Below, in pieces: positions 21,717 to 30,373 of a stretch of 64,000 nt of DNA. Within the stretch, counting starts at the first letter, position 1. The number at the start of each line of letters is the position of its first letter. The translations under genes and the position numbers were made by a program. The notes below the pieces were generated by a model that saw only the letters and a list, made by a program, of their open reading frames with translations, made no database searches and was not told where the DNA came from. This DNA is from Hyphomicrobiaceae bacterium. Lineage in GTDB: Bacteria > Pseudomonadota > Alphaproteobacteria > Rhizobiales > Xanthobacteraceae. The DNA lies in assembly GCA_021324465.1 (NCBI GenBank), contig JAJPJB010000092.1, forward strand, positions 1 through 64,000, written 5' to 3'.

Positions 21717-22820
21717 GTGGTGCCGAAGATAGCCCACGACCTCGGCATTGAAGTCTCTACCGCGGCGCTGCTTTCGACGGCCTTCACTTTCCCTTATGCG
21801 TTCATGCAGCCGGTGCTTGGCCTCGTCAGCGATTTTTTCGGCAAGACGCGGCTGATGAATCTGAGCTTGATGATGGTCGTGGTGACCACGCTCGTTTGCG
21901 CCTTTGCCGGCAATTTCTCTTTGTTGGTGGCGATGCGCATTCTCGCCGGCATGCTGGCGGGCGGTATCTTTCCGGTCGGCGTCGCCATTGTGGGTGACCT
22001 GGTGCCGGTGCAGGAGCGGCAGGTGGCGATCGGCCGTCTTCTTGCGGTCGGGCTCACCGGTAATCTCATCGGCGCAACGATTTCCGGCGTTATCGGCGAC
22101 TTACTCGGGTGGCGCGGCGTATTTCTCACCATCGGCGCTTTCGGCTTGGTGGTCGCGGTCACGGCTTTCTTTGCCTTTCGCAATCTCGCGCGCGGCAAGC
22201 CCAAGCCGTTCAATCTGGCCGCTGCGGCTTCGGGCTACCGGGGAATTTTTGCCGATCCGCGCGCCAAGATCTGTTTCAGTTCCGTGTTCTTCGAAGGCAT
22301 CACCATCCACGGCATGTTTCCCTACGTTGCGCTCTTGCTGCTTGCGAGCGGCCTGACCCATTCATCCTATGCCGGCATCGTGATTGCCGCGTTTGGGCTC
22401 GGCGGGATTCTGTTTTCGCTGTCGCTGCCGCTCTTGGTCGCGCATGTCACCGAACGGCACATGATGCTGGCCGGAGCGGCCTGCGCTTGCGCGGCTTTTG
22501 TTCTGATCGCCCTGAATCTGCCCTGGTATGTCTTGACCGCCGTGTTTCTTTTGTTCGGCATCGGCTTCTACATGCTGCATAACTGTATTCAGGTGCATGT
22601 TACCGACTTGAGCCAGACGGCACGCGGCACCGCGATGTCAATGCATTCCTGTTCCTTCTTTTTCGGCCAGGCGATCGGTCCGATCTATTACGGCTTTGCC
22701 TTCAGTCATTTTGGTTTGAGTGTGCCGCCGCTTCTCGGCGCCGCCGTGATCATCGCCGTGGGCCTTGTCTGCGCGCGGTATCTGCGGCACCGCCGGCAAA
22801 TGGATTCGCACGCAATGTAA
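21717..22820 (+). CDS. MFS transporter (true start probably upstream; first TM open in frame from about 21640)
   Basis: 12-TM-like MFS sequence; upstream in-frame residues IPPLLRIVSLVVFASTLFTRAVDP look like the missing TM1. Confidence 0.85.
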   Translation: MVPKIAHDLGIEVSTAALLSTAFTFPYAFMQPVLGLVSDFFGKTRLMNLSLMMVVVTTLVCAFAGNFSLLVAMRILAGMLAGGIFPVGVAIVGDLVPVQERQVAIGRLLAVGLTGNLIGATISGVIGDLLGWRGVFLTIGAFGLVVAVTAFFAFRNLARGKPKPFNLAAAASGYRGIFADPRAKICFSSVFFEGITIHGMFPYVALLLLASGLTHSSYAGIVIAAFGLGGILFSLSLPLLVAHVTERHMMLAGAACACAAFVLIALNLPWYVLTAVFLLFGIGFYMLHNCIQVHVTDLSQTARGTAMSMHSCSFFFGQAIGPIYYGFAFSHFGLSVPPLLGAAVIIAVGLVCARYLRHRRQMDSHAM

Positions 22821-22877
22821 TCTGCCGGGGTCGGGCTGCCCTTGCCGAGGACCCATAAAGTGCCCAATATAAGCAGA

Positions 22878-22957
22878 TCGGCCAGGGGTGCCGCGTTTGC
22901 GCGCGGCTGAGATCAAACCCGTCGAACCTGTCTGGGTCATTCCAGCGAAGGGAGCCG
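22878..22957 (+). promoter_or_regulatory. TPP riboswitch (THI element)
   Basis: Consensus blocks aggggtgcc...gcggctgagatcaaacccgtcgaacctgtctgggtcattccagcgaaggga directly upstream of thiO. Confidence 0.93.
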
Positions 22958-22959
22958 CG

Positions 22960-24126
22960 TTGAGCCAAGCGATTTCCAGCCCATCCATTGCTAAACGGCC
23001 GCGGGTTGCCATTATCGGCGCGGGCGTCATTGGCCTTGGCATCGCCTGGCGGCTGGCCCGGCGTGCCGATGTGTCGGTGTTCGATCGCGGCAAGGCCGGC
23101 GCCGGGGCGAGCCACGCGGCGGCCGGTATGCTGGCGGCGTGCGCGGAAGCCGAGCCGGGGGAAGAGGCTTTGTTGACGCTCAACCGTGACAGTCAGGCGC
23201 GCTGGCCCGCCTTCGCCGACGAACTCAAGCACGCGACTGGCGTCGACGTCGAATTGCGCCGCGAAGGCACGCTGGTGCTGGCGCTGACGGCCGACGATCA
23301 GGCGGTCCTGGCGCATCGCCTCGACTTTCAGAAAAAGCTTGGCCTGCCGCTCGAATGGCTATCCGCCGCCGCGACGCGGGCGAAAGAGCCGCATCTTGCG
23401 GGAAAGATCGCCGGCGCCGTGTTCAGCCCGGAAGATCATCAGGTCGACAACAGGAAGGTCGTCGCGGCCTTGCGCATTGCCGCCGAAAATGCGGGCGCGA
23501 AGATTCATGAGCATCAAGCGGTGAGAGAAGTCTCGGTTCAATCCGGCGCCGCCCGCGGTGTCGGTCTTGAAGACGGGACGAGAATCGACGCCGACATTGT
23601 GGTGCTCGCCGCCGGCGCCTGGTCGCGCGGCATCGCGGGACTGCCGCCGGATCGACGACCGCCGGTGCGGCCGGTCAAAGGGCAAATGTTCGCGCTGCGC
23701 ATGGATGCAGCTGCACCGCTGCTCAATCATGTGCTGTGGGCGCCTGGCGCTTATCTTGTGCCGCGGTGCGATGGCCGGCTGATCGTGGGCGCGACGGTCG
23801 AGGAAAAGGGCTTTGACGACACGATCACGGCCGGTGCAATGCTGACGCTGCTCGAAGCGGCTTGGCGCGCCATTCCCGCAATTGAAGAATTGCCGATTGA
23901 CGAAATCTGGGCCGGACACCGGCCGGGCAGCCGCGACGATGCGCCAATTCTGGGCCGCGCGCCTCTGGAAAATCTGTTCTACGCCACGGGCCATCACCGC
24001 AACGGCATCCTGCTTGCGCCGGTAACGGCAGACACACTTGCAAAGCTCATTCTCGACGATGTGACCGAGCCGGTGATCCAGCCGTTTGGCCTTGAGCGAT
24101 TTCTGCCGGCGCGGGCGGCGGAGTAG
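22960..24126 (+). CDS. thiO: glycine oxidase ThiO (start TTG 22960 preferred; ORF-track start 22888 lies inside the riboswitch)
   Basis: FAD motif VAIIGAGVIGLGIAWRLARR; GHRPGSRDDAPILGRAPLENLFYATGHHRNGILLAP. Confidence 0.92.
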   Translation: MSQAISSPSIAKRPRVAIIGAGVIGLGIAWRLARRADVSVFDRGKAGAGASHAAAGMLAACAEAEPGEEALLTLNRDSQARWPAFADELKHATGVDVELRREGTLVLALTADDQAVLAHRLDFQKKLGLPLEWLSAAATRAKEPHLAGKIAGAVFSPEDHQVDNRKVVAALRIAAENAGAKIHEHQAVREVSVQSGAARGVGLEDGTRIDADIVVLAAGAWSRGIAGLPPDRRPPVRPVKGQMFALRMDAAAPLLNHVLWAPGAYLVPRCDGRLIVGATVEEKGFDDTITAGAMLTLLEAAWRAIPAIEELPIDEIWAGHRPGSRDDAPILGRAPLENLFYATGHHRNGILLAPVTADTLAKLILDDVTEPVIQPFGLERFLPARAAE

Positions 24127-24136
24127 GGAGCGTACG

Positions 24137-24352
24137 ATGAATCAAAGATCGATCCGCGTGAATGGAGAGACCGAGCCGCTCACCGACGACACGACACTCG
24201 AAGGACTGATAGCAGACAAGGCCGGCGACACGGCACGGCGCGGCATCGCGGTCGCACTCAACGGTTCTGTCGTGCCGCGTGCGGCTTGGCCGAACACGCG
24301 GCTGCAGGCCGGCGACGATGTCGAAATCGTACGCGCGCGACAGGGTGGGTAG
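24137..24352 (+). CDS. thiS: sulfur carrier protein ThiS
   Basis: ~71 aa, IRVNGETEPL...VALNGSVVPRAAW...GDDVEIVRARQGG with C-terminal GG. Confidence 0.92.
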   Translation: MNQRSIRVNGETEPLTDDTTLEGLIADKAGDTARRGIAVALNGSVVPRAAWPNTRLQAGDDVEIVRARQGG

Positions 24353-24397
24353 AGGTGAATTTCTTCGAAATGACGCATCCGGGGAGCCAGGAGCTGA

Positions 24398-24418
24398 ATT
24401 CCCGCTTTTCGCGGGAAT
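24398..24418. repeat. REP-like hairpin ATTCCCGC-TTTTC-GCGGGAAT between thiS and thiG
   Basis: Perfect 8-bp arms; resembles dispersed TTCCCGCGAAAGCGGGAA elements. Confidence 0.6.
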
Positions 24419-24442
24419 GAGCGGAGCTTAGGGAGACAGACA

Positions 24443-25213
24443 ATGTCCGATCCTCTTATCATTGCCGGCCATGAATTCGGCTCGCGGCTTTTTCTCGGCA
24501 CGGCCGGCTATCCCAATCGCAAGATCATGCTGGATGCGGTTGCGGCGAGCGGCACGCAGATGGTCACCGCCTCGATCCGTCGCATCAGCCTCGCCGGCGA
24601 GGACGAGAGCTTGGTTGATCTCCTGGCCGGGCGCGCAAAATTTCTGCCAAATACCGCGGGCTGCCAGACTGCGAAAGACGCAATCCTCACCGCTGAGCTC
24701 GCGCGCGAGGCGCTCGACACCAACTGGATCAAGCTCGAAGTGATCGGCGACCGCGAGCTGCTTTATCCCGATGTCGAAGAGTTGGTGCGCGCCACGGACG
24801 AACTGGTCCGCAAAGGCTTTGTTGTGCTGCCCTATTGCACCGAGGACCCTGTGACCTGCCGCAAGCTTGCCGATGCAGGCGCGGCCGCCGTGATGCCGCT
24901 CGGCTCGCCGATCGGTTCGGGGCTCGGCATTTCCAATCCACATCTGATCGAGCTCGTTTGCGCGCGTTCGCCGGTGCCGGTGGTGCTCGATGCCGGGATC
25001 GGCACCGCCTCCGACGCGACGCTCGCCATGGAGCTCGGCTGTGCTGCGGTGCTGGTCAATACCGCGGTGTCGAAAGCGCAAAATCCGGTGCTGATGGCAA
25101 AAAGCATGCGCGCCGCGGTCGAAGCCGGCCGCCTGTCGCGGCTTGCCGGGCGCATCGCCAAGCGCATGTACGCCGAACCGTCCAGCCCGCAGTTCGGGCT
25201 GGTGGGCACGTGA
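24443..25213 (+). CDS. thiG: thiazole synthase
   Basis: [52 protein letters not shown]. Confidence 0.96.
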   Translation: MSDPLIIAGHEFGSRLFLGTAGYPNRKIMLDAVAASGTQMVTASIRRISLAGEDESLVDLLAGRAKFLPNTAGCQTAKDAILTAELAREALDTNWIKLEVIGDRELLYPDVEELVRATDELVRKGFVVLPYCTEDPVTCRKLADAGAAAVMPLGSPIGSGLGISNPHLIELVCARSPVPVVLDAGIGTASDATLAMELGCAAVLVNTAVSKAQNPVLMAKSMRAAVEAGRLSRLAGRIAKRMYAEPSSPQFGLVGT

Positions 25214-25222
25214 GGGACCACC

Positions 25223-26278
25223 TTACGCCGATATAGCGTGATTCGATTCTCCCAGCATCTCCCGCACCATCGGCATGACTTTGCGGCCGAACAGCTCGAT
25301 GCAGCGCATGATCTTGTCGTGCGAGAGCGTACCGGCCGAGTATTTGATATCGAAGCGCGATAATCCGAGCGCCCGCACGGTGGCGCAGATGCGCCGCGCC
25401 ACGGTTTCCGGCGAGCCGACATAGAGGGAGCCATGATCGGCCTCGCGGTCGAATTCGGCACGCGTCATTAGCGGCCAGCCGCGTTCGGCGCCGATGCGGT
25501 CGCGCATCCGCTTATAGTCGGGCCACAATTCTTCGCGCGCGATCTCGTCGCTTGCGGCGACATAGCCGTGCGAGTGCACGCCGATTGCTTGCGCCGGCTT
25601 GCCGATCTGCGCGTAAGCGCGATGGTAGAGGTCGACATAGGGTGTAAAGCGCCGCGGATCGCCGCCGATGATGGCAAGCATCAACGGCAGATCGTAGCGC
25701 ACCGCGCGCACCACCGATTCCGGGCTGCCGCCGACACCGATCCAGGTGCGAAGGGTCCCGGTTTCGATCGGCGGAAAGACACGCTGGTTTTTGAGCGGGG
25801 CGCGCGTTGTGCCTTGCCAGGTGACGCTTTCATTGCGCAGCAGCGCGGCAAACAGATCGAGTTTTTCCTCGAATAATTTCTCGTAATCCGACAATTCGTA
25901 GCCGAACAAGGGAAAGGATTCGATGAAGGAACCGCGGCCGAGCGTCACCTCGGCGCGTCCATTGGAGGCGGCGTTGAGTGTGGAGAAACGCTGAAACACG
26001 CGCACCGGATCGTCCGAAGACAACACCGTGACGGCGGAGCCCAGCCAGATACGCTTGGTGCGCGCGGCAATTGCCGCTAGCACGACATCGGGCGTGGATA
26101 TGGCGAAGTCGGCGCGATGGTGCTCGCCAAGCCCGAAGGCATCGACGCCGACCGCGTCAGCGAGCACGCCTTCCTCGATCACATGGCGGATGACTTGCGC
26201 CTGGCTGAGAGCCTGCCCATCCGGCCCGGCCTGAATATCGCCGAACGTATCGAGGCCAAGTTCAATCTGCTGGGTCAT
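25223..26278 (-). CDS. LLM-class (luciferase-like) flavin-dependent oxidoreductase
   Basis: GLGEHHRADFAISTPDVVLAAIAARTKRIWLGSAVTVLSSDDPVRV...GRGSF. Confidence 0.9.
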   Translation of the reverse strand: MTQQIELGLDTFGDIQAGPDGQALSQAQVIRHVIEEGVLADAVGVDAFGLGEHHRADFAISTPDVVLAAIAARTKRIWLGSAVTVLSSDDPVRVFQRFSTLNAASNGRAEVTLGRGSFIESFPLFGYELSDYEKLFEEKLDLFAALLRNESVTWQGTTRAPLKNQRVFPPIETGTLRTWIGVGGSPESVVRAVRYDLPLMLAIIGGDPRRFTPYVDLYHRAYAQIGKPAQAIGVHSHGYVAASDEIAREELWPDYKRMRDRIGAERGWPLMTRAEFDREADHGSLYVGSPETVARRICATVRALGLSRFDIKYSAGTLSHDKIMRCIELFGRKVMPMVREMLGESNHAISA

Positions 26279-26367
26279 TCAAATGAGTCTCGCTGTTATG
26301 AGCAGGATCGCGGATGCTCAGGGAAATATGGCGCATTTTCACGTTAGCAAGCAGCATGCTGCCGGGG

Positions 26368-27171
26368 TCAGATCAATTGCTGCTGCAATTCAACGGCCAG
26401 ATCCTGCAGCCTGGCAAAGAATCGGCCATGCATCGCCTTAAGCGGCGCGCGTTCGCTGTGAACCCCGATATTCAGTGCGGCAACCGTTCGGCCATCTGAT
26501 TTCTTCAGTGGAATGGCGATCGAGCGAAAGCCAAGCTCGACCTCCTGGTCGGCGAGCGCATAGCCCGATTTGCGCACATTCAGAATGATCCTTCGCAATT
26601 CGGCTTTGTCCGTGACCGTGAATTTGGTGACTTTTCTCGGGCGCAGGCGCGCGAGAAAGCTTTCCAAGGCGCGGTCGTCCAACGCCGCCAGCAGGATACG
26701 GCCCAGCGAGGTTGCAAAGGCCGGCAGCCGAAAGCCGATCTGGTCGCTCACCGGAATGATGCGTTTGGGCGAAGCATGCGCAATCATCGTGATGTCTTCG
26801 CCATCGAGGACGGCTGCGGAGCAGGATTCACCGACGTCCTCGCTCAAACGCTCGAGCGCCGGCTGCACAATGGCGCTCACCGCATTCGATTGCAGATAGG
26901 AACGCGCCAGCGCGAGAACGCGGGGTGTCAGGCGGAACAGTCGATCGTTCATCTCGGCATAGCCGAGCGCGACCAGCGTATGCAAAGTACGGCGGACGGA
27001 AGCGCGCGGCAGATCGACCAGCTTGGCGATATCGCTGAGCGTGAGCTGTCGGCGGTCCCCGTTGAAGCTTTCGATCACGCGCAGGCCGCGGGCGAGCGCT
27101 TCGAGGAATTCCGATCCCGAGCGCTCGGCCAGGGCGTATTCGGCGGATGATCGCTTCAAGGGCGGCATCAT
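26368..27171 (-). CDS. IclR-family transcriptional regulator (PcaR/PcaU-like)
   Basis: SEFLEALARGLRVIESFNGDRRQLTLSDIAKLVDLPRASVRRTLHTLVALGY plus IclR effector domain; start at 27171 preferred to 27255. Confidence 0.92.
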   Translation of the reverse strand: MMPPLKRSSAEYALAERSGSEFLEALARGLRVIESFNGDRRQLTLSDIAKLVDLPRASVRRTLHTLVALGYAEMNDRLFRLTPRVLALARSYLQSNAVSAIVQPALERLSEDVGESCSAAVLDGEDITMIAHASPKRIIPVSDQIGFRLPAFATSLGRILLAALDDRALESFLARLRPRKVTKFTVTDKAELRRIILNVRKSGYALADQEVELGFRSIAIPLKKSDGRTVAALNIGVHSERAPLKAMHGRFFARLQDLAVELQQQLI

Positions 27172-27224
27172 GAAGTCCCGATCTGCGCGCTTGCCAGGGC
27201 GCGGTTTGTTTGCTCTAATTTCAA

Positions 27225-27249
27225 CGAACATATGTTCGGTCAGCGAACA
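27225..27249. promoter_or_regulatory. candidate IclR operator: palindrome CGAACATATGTTCG plus third half-site CGAACA
   Basis: Perfect 14-bp palindrome 27225-27238 and CGAACA at 27244-27249, between the divergent iclR and Rieske oxygenase genes. Confidence 0.65.
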
Positions 27250-27300
27250 AAGCAAGCTTTTGCTGGTTCCGGCCGTTCGGCCGTCGGGGAGGAGTGAGCC

Positions 27301-28614
27301 ATGCTCAGCGCGGAACAGAACGATCGCATCACCCGCATCACACCCGACAGGCCCGCCGGCAAATTATTGCGCCGTTACTGGCAGCCCGCCGCCTTGGTCA
27401 ATGAACTCGACAATCGGCGCCCGATCAAACCGGTACGGCTGATGGGCGAGGACCTTGTGCTCTATCGCGACGAGAAGGGGCGCTACGGGTTGCTCGGCCG
27501 GGCCTGCCCGCATCGCGGCACCGATCTTGCCTACGGGCGTCTCGAGGACGGCGGCTTGCGCTGCGCCTTCCATGGCTGGCTGTTCGACGTCGAAGGCAAA
27601 TGCCTAGAGACGCCGGCGGAGCCGGAGGGCAGCAAGCTCTGCCGCAATATCCGGCACAAGGCCTATCCCGTGGTTGAGCGCAGTGGCATTTTGTTCGCCT
27701 ATATGGGCACTGGCGCATTGCCGGAATTCCCGCATTTCGATTGTTTTGTCGCGCCGAGCTCGCACACTTTCGCCTTCAAGGGCTTGATCGATTGCAACTG
27801 GCTGCAGTCGCTCGAGGTTGGCATCGATCCGGCGCACACCTCGTTCCTGCATCGTTTTTTCCACGACGAAGATCCGAATCAGGGTTACGGCAAGCTGTTC
27901 CGCGACACCTCGATCGATTCGGAAATGCCGATGACCAGGATCATGCGCGAATTTCCGCGCCCGCGCATTGAGGTCGAGCCGACCGATTTCGGCTTGCGCA
28001 TTCTCACGCTGCGCGAAATCAGCGCACAGAACACCCATGTGCGCGTGACCAACCTGATGTTCCCGAATGCTTTTGTCATTCCGATGAGCCGGGAGATGAC
28101 GATCACGCAGTGGCACGTGCCGATCGACGACTACAAACATTATTGGTACGCGATCTTCACCAGTTTTGGCGCGCCGGTCGACAAAGATGAGATGCGCCGC
28201 CAGCGCCTGGAGCTCTACGAGTTGCCGGACTACCTTCCGCGCAAGAACAAGAGCAACAATTACGGCTATGATCCGCACGAACAGAATCGCGAGACCTATA
28301 CCGGCATGGGCGCCGACATCAATGTCCACGACCAATGGGCCTGTGAATCCATGGGCGCGATCGCCGACCGCACGCGGGAGCATCTCGGCCAGTCCGACAA
28401 GGCGATCGCCGCCTATCGGCGGCTCCTGCGCCACGCGATTGATGCGGTGGAGAAGGGTGACGCGCCGCCGATGATTTTTGATGCAGCTTCGGCAAAAATG
28501 ATCACGGGGCCCGCCGCCATCGACGGCATCGGGCCGACCGATGATTGGCAAGGCTATTGGCAGAGAACCGATGCCAACAAGCGCAGCGCCGCGAGTTGGG
28601 CTGTTCCGCACTAA
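27301..28614 (+). CDS. Rieske [2Fe-2S] aromatic ring-hydroxylating oxygenase, alpha subunit (phthalate/vanillate type)
   Basis: CPHRGTDLAYGRLEDGGLRCAFHGW Rieske motif; DPAHTSFLHRFF mononuclear iron site. Confidence 0.93.
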   Translation: MLSAEQNDRITRITPDRPAGKLLRRYWQPAALVNELDNRRPIKPVRLMGEDLVLYRDEKGRYGLLGRACPHRGTDLAYGRLEDGGLRCAFHGWLFDVEGKCLETPAEPEGSKLCRNIRHKAYPVVERSGILFAYMGTGALPEFPHFDCFVAPSSHTFAFKGLIDCNWLQSLEVGIDPAHTSFLHRFFHDEDPNQGYGKLFRDTSIDSEMPMTRIMREFPRPRIEVEPTDFGLRILTLREISAQNTHVRVTNLMFPNAFVIPMSREMTITQWHVPIDDYKHYWYAIFTSFGAPVDKDEMRRQRLELYELPDYLPRKNKSNNYGYDPHEQNRETYTGMGADINVHDQWACESMGAIADRTREHLGQSDKAIAAYRRLLRHAIDAVEKGDAPPMIFDAASAKMITGPAAIDGIGPTDDWQGYWQRTDANKRSAASWAVPH

Positions 28615-28653
28615 ACGCGTGGCCGTGGCCCGGGCCGTGATTTGGATATCGCC

Positions 28654-30153
28654 ATGTCTTCGCATAAACGCCGGTCGCTCGCCTTGAATTTCGTCGAGCG
28701 GCATGGGCTGTGGAGCGAGGAGCAGGCGCGCGCGGCGGCCGGCGTCGACAAAGCGATTGCGCAGAAGAGCCTGGAACTGGTCCGTTTCTCTTTCCCGGAC
28801 CAGCACGGCATTCTGCGCGGCAAGACCCTGGTGGCGAAGGAAGCTTCACGCGCGTTGCGCAGTGGCGTGACCATGACGAGCACCCTGTTCGCCAAAGACA
28901 CCTCGCATCGCACCGTCTTTCCGGTGTTTGAGGCCGGGGCCGGCATGGGTCTGCCGGAAATGGGCGGTGCCGGCAATTTTATCATGGTCGCCGATCCGCA
29001 AACCTTTCGGGTGCTGCCCTGGGCAGAAAATTGCGGCTGGGTGTTGTGCGACAGCTATTTCCGGAACGGCAAGAAGGTGCCGATCGCGACACGGCAGCTC
29101 TATCGCGAGGCGCTGTCAAAACTCGCCAGAGCCGGCTTCGATTATATGGCTGGCCTTGAAGTTGAATTTCATCTCTTCAAGATCGAAGATCATCAACTCG
29201 CACCTGAAACGCTCACCTGGCCGGCCGCGCCGCCACGCGTGAGCCATACCACGCACGGCCATCAATACCTCACCGAGGCGCGTTACGACCAGGTCGCGCC
29301 CATTCTGGATGCGCTGCGAAAGAGCGTCGAAGCGCTTGGCCTGCCGCTGCAATCGCTCGAGGTCGAGTTCGGGCCGAGCCAGTACGAATTCACTTTTGCG
29401 CCGCAGATCGGCCTGGCGGCTGCCGATGCCATGGTGCTGTTCCGCAGCGCGCTCAAGCAAGCGGCACGGCGGCACGGCTATTTGGCGAGCTTCATGTGCC
29501 GGCCGCGTCTACCCAATACGCTCGCCAGCGGCTGGCATCTGCACCAATCGCTGATCGATACGGCTTCCAAGGCAAATGCCTTTATCTCTCCGAGCCAGAA
29601 GGACGCCTTGTCGCCGCTTGGCCGCAATTTTCTCGGCGGCCTTCTGGCCAATGCCTGTGCCGCCACGGCATTTACGACACCGACGCTCAACGGCTACAAG
29701 CGCTATCGCGGCATCAACACCATGGCGCCGGTACAGGCCGTTTGGGCCAAAGACAATCGCGGCGCGATGATCCGCGTCATGGGCGAGCCCGGCGATCCGG
29801 CAACCCATTTTGAGAACCGCAGCGGCGAGCCGCTCGCCAATCCGTATCTCTACATGGCGTCGCAGATTTATGCCGGCCTGGACGGGATCGCTCGCGCTCT
29901 CGATCCCGGCCCGTGCGCGGGCGCGCCGTATCAAAAATGCGCAGCCGCCGCGCTGCCCGCGGCGCTCGATGATGCCCTTGCCGCGCTGCGGACAAGCAAC
30001 TGCTTCAGGAGCGGCTTTGGCGACGGCTTTGTCGACTACTACCTCCGCCTGAAAGAGGCAGAGATCGCGCGATGTCGCAAAGCGATGCCTGACACAACCG
30101 AGCAGGACACCGTCAGCGAATGGGAGCACCACGAATATTTTGACATGCCGTGA
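28654..30153 (+). CDS. glutamine synthetase-like ligase (candidate gamma-glutamyl-amide synthetase)
   Basis: GS catalytic-domain features (GLEVEFHLFKIEDHQ; SGWHLHQSLID; NRSGEPLANPYLYMASQIYAGLDGI). Confidence 0.88.
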   Translation: MSSHKRRSLALNFVERHGLWSEEQARAAAGVDKAIAQKSLELVRFSFPDQHGILRGKTLVAKEASRALRSGVTMTSTLFAKDTSHRTVFPVFEAGAGMGLPEMGGAGNFIMVADPQTFRVLPWAENCGWVLCDSYFRNGKKVPIATRQLYREALSKLARAGFDYMAGLEVEFHLFKIEDHQLAPETLTWPAAPPRVSHTTHGHQYLTEARYDQVAPILDALRKSVEALGLPLQSLEVEFGPSQYEFTFAPQIGLAAADAMVLFRSALKQAARRHGYLASFMCRPRLPNTLASGWHLHQSLIDTASKANAFISPSQKDALSPLGRNFLGGLLANACAATAFTTPTLNGYKRYRGINTMAPVQAVWAKDNRGAMIRVMGEPGDPATHFENRSGEPLANPYLYMASQIYAGLDGIARALDPGPCAGAPYQKCAAAALPAALDDALAALRTSNCFRSGFGDGFVDYYLRLKEAEIARCRKAMPDTTEQDTVSEWEHHEYFDMP

Positions 30154-30236
30154 CGCGCCGGCCGCGGGCCACGCCCTGGTTTGGCTCATGTGACCAGCCC
30201 GGGGCCATGCACTATTTCTCAGATCTGCGCCGCTTG

Positions 30237-30265
30237 CCTGCATTATAATGCAGGTCCATAATGCA
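30237..30265. promoter_or_regulatory. candidate operator: CCTGCATTATAATGCAGG palindrome plus downstream ATAATGCA half-site (contains TGCA-N6-TGCA)
   Basis: Perfect 18-bp palindrome 30237-30254; ATAATGCA repeated at 30245-30252 and 30258-30265; ~110 bp upstream of the boxA-like gene. Confidence 0.6.
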
Positions 30266-30373
30266 ATCGGACGCGGAACTGCCAACGACTGCGACCGGGG
30301 AAAATTCAGGCCTTATGCTGGTGAAGCGAGCGCCGCGAGCGCACCAACTCCCGGCAAGACCGTGTGAGTCGAA

